Assembly (NCBI GenBank): GCA_932294295.1
Contig: OW028580.1
Span: 24,166,975 to 24,230,974 of the forward strand
Direction of reading: 5' to 3'
Origin: Alitta virens
Lineage: Eukaryota; Annelida; Polychaeta; Phyllodocida; Nereididae
DNA: 64,000 nucleotides
Made by a program: the position numbers and the translations under genes. Numbering within the stretch: position 1 is the first letter of the stretch; the number at the start of each line of letters is the position of its first letter. The notes under the pieces were generated by a model. That model did no database searches, was not told where the DNA came from, and saw nothing but the letters and a program-made list of their open reading frames with translations. This document shows positions 59,413-64,000 of the stretch, piece by piece.

Positions 59413-59778
59413 CTGCAGATGGAAAAATTTATATTACAAGCTGTACGATGATTCATTTATACATCCTGCGATTATTGAGGTGTTTGTCTGAGTCTTCTCT
59501 TACTTAAGACGAAACGAGAAGATCTTTTGACATTTTGCAAGAAAGCTGTAATCCACCAGTAATCACAGCTGGATGGCCAGGTATCACATCTTTAACACAC
59601 AAGAACACTGCCAGTGAAGTTGGAAGTTTTAATCATTGTGAAGTTCTACAGAACAGACCAAATATCTCTATAACTAACCCAATCTTAAAGGTTCAATCTA
59701 CAATCTAAATCTACAATCTAGTTTGGCAATTAAATGCTTGAATCACAGGTCTTTAACACACCATTCCTGGCCTGTATG

Positions 59779-59978
59779 TTATGACCAAATCTGTCCATGG
59801 CATTTCTTTATGTGTCGACTCAAGTTCCACTTAACCACTGCTTTAAAGGAACACAAAGGACACTGCCAAGGTCGTTCTCCAGTGTGGGTCTTGAAATGTC
59901 TTTGCAAGTGCCAAGAAGACCTGGCTACGTAGCTACACAATGAGCATTTCAAGTTTGGTTGATTTTCCTGAGGGACTC
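59779..59978 (-). CDS. Z76: two-finger C2H2 terminal exon
   Basis: 65 residues, no ATG before the fingers; opens VPQENQPNL. Fingers at 11-31 (CSLCSYVARS, helix S,W,H,R; HFKTH) and 39-60 (CPLCSFKAVV, helix V,W,N,R; HIKKCH), linker HTGERPW. The only exon with Trp at helix position 2 in both fingers. Tail GQIWS. No AATAAA in 59413-59778. Confidence 0.9.
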
Positions 59979-60532
59979 CTGCAGAATAAAAAGTTCTGTG
60001 TCAGTGAGGTACTTCACGCAATGAATTTTTACTGTATCGGTAAATTCCTTCTTTTATTCTTTCTATTTCTATCACCAACAGAATTAATGAAACTCTTTGA
60101 ATTGAAAACAGAAAGTTTATTTCAAGTTAAGACAGACGTGGTTGAAAATTTCACAGTTGAAAACTTTTAAATAACATGCAAAAGTAATCATTACGAGCCC
60201 AAAAATAGAAGCGAGTGACGATAATGTCATTTCCCTAGTATTCCACTACTTCAGATAAACCAACCCACCAACCTTCTCTAAGCACAAATGAAAAAACAAA
60301 GTCCAACAGATTTACAGTAAAACTATGATGTTTCTCATGAACATATTCTTTTCATACAACACAGGACAAGTTACACCATATGATTTGTGATACATATCCC
60401 AGTATTTATTTTGAAATATGAACAAAGTTTGAGTCTGAGTACCAAGCAACTAGTCATACCGAAACGACTCCAAAGACATGAAACTGCAGAATGGATTTAT
60501 CAATCCATGAACACTGAATAATTGTGAAGACA

Positions 60533-60783
60533 TTAAAACTGCTCAAGTTCTGGGTCTTCATTAGCTTCACTAAGAATCGACATGTTCTCTGCTTCAGACA
60601 CATCTTTGTGCTTGTTCCGAATGTGCTGAGTTAAATTGGACTTTCGATTAGACCTGCGTCCACAGATTAGACAGACAAAAGGTTTAGAACCAGTGTGGAC
60701 TCGCATGTGTTGTGTGAGGAACCAATCACTTCTGAAATTCTTGCCACAGACTTGGCAGGATTTGCCATGCACATATCCACCAT
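60533..60783 (-). CDS. Z77: two-finger C2H2 terminal exon
   Basis: 82 residues, opening GGYVHGKS. Fingers at 9-29 (helix S,W,F,Q) and 37-58 (R,S,N,Q; HIRNKH), with Ser in the linker (HTGSKPF). A 24-residue acidic tail (DVSEAENMSILSEANEDPE). AATAAA on the minus strand at 60405-60410. The 59979-60532 gap is plain. Confidence 0.9.
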
Positions 60784-61140
60784 CTGAAGCAGAGAAAAAA
60801 CTTCTGTCAGTCAAGGTATTCTTCGAAGCCTCAAAATTTAGTACGATGAAACAATTTCGTGACTCCCTCCTGCATCAAAAAAGAGTCCCGTAGACCATGT
60901 CCAGTCACACGGTTTAAATGAATTATCATCAAGTAAAGCCAGTCATGTTCGAGCTACTTCTTCATCAAACAAGGTGACGGATATCACAGCATGTGTATTC
61001 CTGGTCACAATTCCTTGATAATCACCTCAAAACCAAATGGCATTTCAGTATATATACAATCAAATACTGAAATACATCCTGGTAAGCAGACAGCTTTCAC
61101 TCGCTTCCCTTCTCGCTGTATTTCTGTGATCTGGCTAATA

Positions 61141-61325
61141 TCACGGCAGAGTACTATGTCTGGCCCTCATATGGTTTACAAGACCACTCTTGGTATTAGT
61201 GGCATAATTGCAAACACGACAAACAAATGGTTTTTCCCCCGTGTGGATCCGTATGTGGCGTTTGAGAAACCAAGAATTTCTGAACCATTTATAGCAGAGC
61301 CAACAAGTCCGGCCCCCTCTCTGAC
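61141..61325 (-). CDS. Z78: two-finger C2H2 terminal exon
   Basis: 60 residues, no ATG before the fingers; opens QRGGRT. Fingers at 7-27 (CWLCYKWFRN, helix N,W,F,R) and 35-56 (T,S,G,N; HMRARH), linker HTGEKPF, tail STLP. Related to Z77 in finger 1. No AATAAA in 60784-61140. Confidence 0.9.
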
Positions 61326-61554
61326 CTGTGGAGTAAACAAGAATGAACCATGAGGGCTAATAAATTGATCTCTTCCAGTACATTACAAAGCAATCCTTTT
61401 GTCAATGTGGTGAAATGACCTTTTCTTACAATATTATTAAATTTGAAAAATGTTGCACCACTTGCACTGGCACAGTGTTTTGTATGCTATGTACGGTCAT
61501 CAATTCATTGTATGATAGACCCTTATCCATTTTCACGAGGCAACTGGGCAACTG

Positions 61555-61751
61555 TTAGTTCTGAGACACGCAGTCCTTATGCTGAGTTTTGATATGCGCA
61601 GTAAGACTAGACTTCCTATTGGTTTTGTGACCACAAATCACGCAAACAAAAGGTTTTTCTCCTGTGTGAATTCTCACATGTTGCTTTAGCTGCCAGCCAT
61701 CCCGGAAAACCTTTCCACACCACGCACATCGCGTGCGGTAAACACGGTCAC
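61555..61751 (-). CDS. Z79: two-finger C2H2 terminal exon
   Basis: 64 residues, opening DRVYRTR. Fingers at 8-28 (CAWCGK, helix D,W,Q,Q) and 36-57 (R,S,S,A; HIKTQH), linker HTGEKPF, tail KDCVSQN. Close to Z81 (both KVFRD/KIFRD and KSSLT). Nothing else in 61326-61554. Confidence 0.9.
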
Positions 61752-62090
61752 CTGAAGTCAAGAATCGAAAATTCATTATTTTTGTCATTTTACCAATTTG
61801 GCAGGTGACAGAAAACATGAAGGTTTCTGATCAGATACCCTCGTATAGTGGTTTAATTTCCATTGAATTAAACTACTCGACTAAACTGATAAGCGTACCA
61901 CTGCTCACTACTACATAAACTCCTTTGATGAAAGAAAAGGTATTTCGTCAGATTTGGCATTTATGTCAAGTTTTTTGCCTAATGTTTATTACAAGACAAT
62001 ATTAGACACCGATTGTTTTGACAATTCTTATTGTCAGGCAAGATTACAAAATGGTCGACCAATAGTCAACCAGCAGCAGTCTCTCGAAGT

Positions 62091-62275
62091 TCAAAAATTA
62101 GCATTGTGAGCTTTCCTCATGTGTTTAAGCACAGTTCCATGTTCAGTAAACCGCTTGAAGCAGATTTCACATTGATGAGGTTTTTCGCCAGTGTGAGTCA
62201 CCAGATGTCGCCTCAAACAGTAATTGTCCCGGAAGATTTTACCGCAAAGACCGCAGTGGGGCTTTTCATTCTTGC
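62091..62275 (-). CDS. Z80: two-finger C2H2 terminal exon
   Basis: 60 residues, opening KNEKPH. Fingers at 7-27 (helix D,Y,C,R; HLVTH) and 35-56 (CEICFKRFTE, helix E,G,T,K; HMRKAH), linker HTGEKPH, tail NANF. It has Tyr where neighbours have Trp in helix 1. AATAAA on the minus strand at 61985-61990, about 100 nt past the stop. Confidence 0.9.
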
Positions 62276-62659
62276 CTGAAGCATAAAAGTTGAGGGTCAG
62301 ATCTTTAACGAAGTTGGATTTATTGAGCAATATTATATAGGTCAAAATAGTAGCCTGAGTATAGACACTACCAGACCACAAAAATATCCATGTCCTTTCC
62401 ACCAAGCATTTCAAAGAATTTGTAATTTGTGATCTATAACTATGAGGACACCAACCAACCACTCAATGATATATGTCCAATTTTATTTTAAGACATGCTG
62501 TTGACATATGCAGAGCAAAGGGAAGTAAAGCATCCTGAATCAGCATGATGCATCAACGAGTTCATGCTATTTATAGTTATATAACTGTTTCAAATGTCAC
62601 AGAAACTATGTTGCAATTACAATGGCTTTGAAGTTCCAACACATCTTTGTCAAACTAGT

Positions 62660-62835
62660 TCACTTCCCATGGACAGTTTTTATGTGCTTTGTCAGACTAG
62701 ATTTCTGGTTAGTTCTGTGATAACACAGCGGACATTTGAAAGGTTTCTCGCCAGTGTGAATTCGCACGTGTTGTTTGAGGATCCAGGCATCTCTGAATAT
62801 CTTTCCACACACGAAACACGTCTTCCTATCAAAAC
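62660..62835 (-). CDS. Z81: two-finger C2H2 terminal exon
   Basis: 57 residues, no ATG before the fingers and the shortest intact exon; opens FDRKT. Fingers at 6-26 (helix D,W,I,Q) and 34-55 (CYHRTNQKSS, helix Q,S,S,K), linker HTGEKPF; only GK follows. AATAAA on the minus strand at 62482-62487. The 62276-62659 gap is plain. Confidence 0.9.
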
Positions 62836-62971
62836 CTGAAGCGAGAGAGAAAATTGTGATCTAAGGAATCTTGTCATTCTACATTGTATGTCTTCAACAC
62901 AATGAGGTCATTTCAGCATGAGCAGTGCTAAAGTACATTGAAGTTCCAGCTGGTGGCACGTCATAGTTATG

Positions 62972-63234
62972 TTAATGAGGTTCCTCAGTATTTCCTTTAT
63001 GTCTGAACATATGTTTGCGTAAGTTGCTACTGTCATTGCACTTAAAATGACAGACACTACATTCAAAGGGTTTTTCGCCGGAATGAGTCCTCATATGGCG
63101 CTTAAGATTCCAATTAGTTGCACACACTTTTTCACATAAGTAACAGATGTTTAGAGTCGAGAAATGTTCCTCATGTTGCAGTCTTCCTGAGTGATATTCT
63201 CCAACAACAGGGCCAACAGACAGTGGAAACTGGT
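62972..63234 (-). CDS. Z82: two-finger C2H2 terminal exon
   Basis: 86 residues with the longest peptide before finger 1 (29 residues, opening QFPLSVGPVV). Fingers at 30-50 (CYLCEK, helix T,W,N,R) and 58-78 (CSVCHFKCND, helix D,S,N,K). Finger 2 ends in HX3H (HMFRH), unlike the HX4H of almost all other second fingers, and has Cys for the structural Phe. Linker HSGEKPF, tail KGNTEEPH. No AATAAA in 62836-62971. Confidence 0.9.
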
Positions 63235-63520
63235 CTGCAGAGAAAACAAACAAGAAATCTTAATTTTAATTAATCTTTTAATCAATCTAGTCATACCTCA
63301 TTCCTACAATATGTAATCTGCGCAACTTTCTGAAGTATTTTGAGTACTGGTCAGAGAATTAATTCTCAACTCTGTGGTTGCACAAACAAGGCTGTGAAGG
63401 ACAGTTTAATCAAACAAGCCCTCCACAAGTCCACCAACATCACAGACACAAAGTTTAAAGTGTCTATAAATTAGAGGGCAAACAAGTCAGTAGTTGGGCA
63501 GTAAGTCGACTAATCTGTAA

Positions 63521-63726
63521 TCAATAGTCCATCGTATGTCGAGATCTCATGTGCGCTTTAAGATTAGCCTTTACACTTGTAGCATGACCACAAACAGGAC
63601 ATACGAAAGGTTTTTCCCCCGTGTGAATTCTGATGTGCTGTTTCAGTTTCCAGTTATCACCAAAAGATTTCCCGCAAAGACTGCAAGTAGCCTTACCGCC
63701 TGTACCGCAAGGTTTAGCTATCCAAT
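63521..63726 (-). CDS. Z83: two-finger C2H2 terminal exon
   Basis: 67 residues, no ATG before the fingers; opens [10 protein letters not shown]. Fingers at 14-34 (helix D,W,K,Q) and 42-63 ([10 protein letters not shown], helix V,A,N,A; HMRSRH), linker HTGEKPF, tail TMDY. Nothing else seen in 63235-63520. Confidence 0.9.
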
Positions 63727-63951
63727 CTGAAGAACAAGAAAAATGAGGGACTAAGTAGAAAGCTAGATATTAAGACTTTAAAACAGCTGTACGAGGTTTC
63801 ACATTGAGTTCGTCAATATACAAGAGTCAATAGAGAAAGTGAACAAAACTAAGTTCTGCAGGACGAGGACCCTACAAACTGATTGTATTTTCTAAGCCAG
63901 AAAATATAAGCCAATTCAAGTGTTTCCAGTAGCACAGTCAACGTGACACAT

Positions 63952-64000
63952 TTATAACATATGATGTCGCCTCTTAATGTGGCGGTTCAAGTTCGACTTC
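63952..64000 (-). CDS. Z84: 3' end of another zinc-finger exon (cut by window edge)
   Basis: Only the last residues are inside: SNLNRHIKRRH followed by HML and TAA at 63952-63954. The pattern is a second-finger helix (S,N at 2,3; R at 6) with HX4H spacing. Shows that the array continues past the window. Confidence 0.75.
   Translation of the reverse strand, partial: KSNLNRHIKRRHHML

Overview
The window looks like nuclear DNA of an invertebrate animal. It is AT-rich, has GT-AG introns, poly(A) signals, tRNA-derived SINE-like repeats and a small inverted-repeat element. Frequent TACATGTA-like words would suit a lophotrochozoan such as a mollusc, but that is weak evidence and I do not name a species.

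Almost all of the 64 kb is one array of small exons, every one on the minus strand, so transcription runs from high to low coordinates. I count 84 exon loci, called Z1 to Z84 here in coordinate order (Z84 is nearest the 5' end of the gene). Seventy-eight are intact exons with C2H2 zinc fingers (usually two, in three cases three). One locus (Z46) is a two-exon BEN-domain cassette with a coiled coil. Four are decayed (Z16, Z26, Z28, Z74), and one (Z84) is cut by the window edge. Every intact exon starts at an AG acceptor in the same phase (two bases complete a split codon), has its own stop codon, and shows no 5' splice site before the stop. Many are followed by AATAAA on the minus strand. This is the layout of mutually exclusive alternative last exons, as in the Drosophila BTB loci lola, Broad and mod(mdg4). 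A constant 5' part, by analogy a BTB exon, is not in the window and should lie beyond position 64000.

Subfamilies are zoned along the array. Z1-Z4 are a duplicated pair of exons (helix core VKTS or FKTS). Z5-Z8 and Z23-Z27 have an RKD or RxD second-finger helix. Z9-Z22 have an NDKS/NDRS second finger. Z29-Z32 and Z43-Z45 are mixed. Z33-Z42 have a DRP first finger and a short EH tail. Z47-Z58 have a Q-type second finger. Z59-Z61, Z68 and Z69 have a shortened CX2CX9HX3H first finger. Z62-Z83 include many with tryptophan at helix position 2 of finger 1. Neighbouring exons are usually closest relatives and some share intron sequence, so the array grew by tandem duplication. Broken exons, gene-conversion-like blocks and linker recombinants show that it is still turning over.

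If the model is right, one promoter and one constant N-terminus feed about 80 different DNA-binding C-termini, far more than the roughly 20 of lola or 30 of mod(mdg4) in Drosophila. Between exons lie introns and 3' UTRs of about 0.1-1.3 kb. Apart from the repeats listed I see no other genes there, on either strand.
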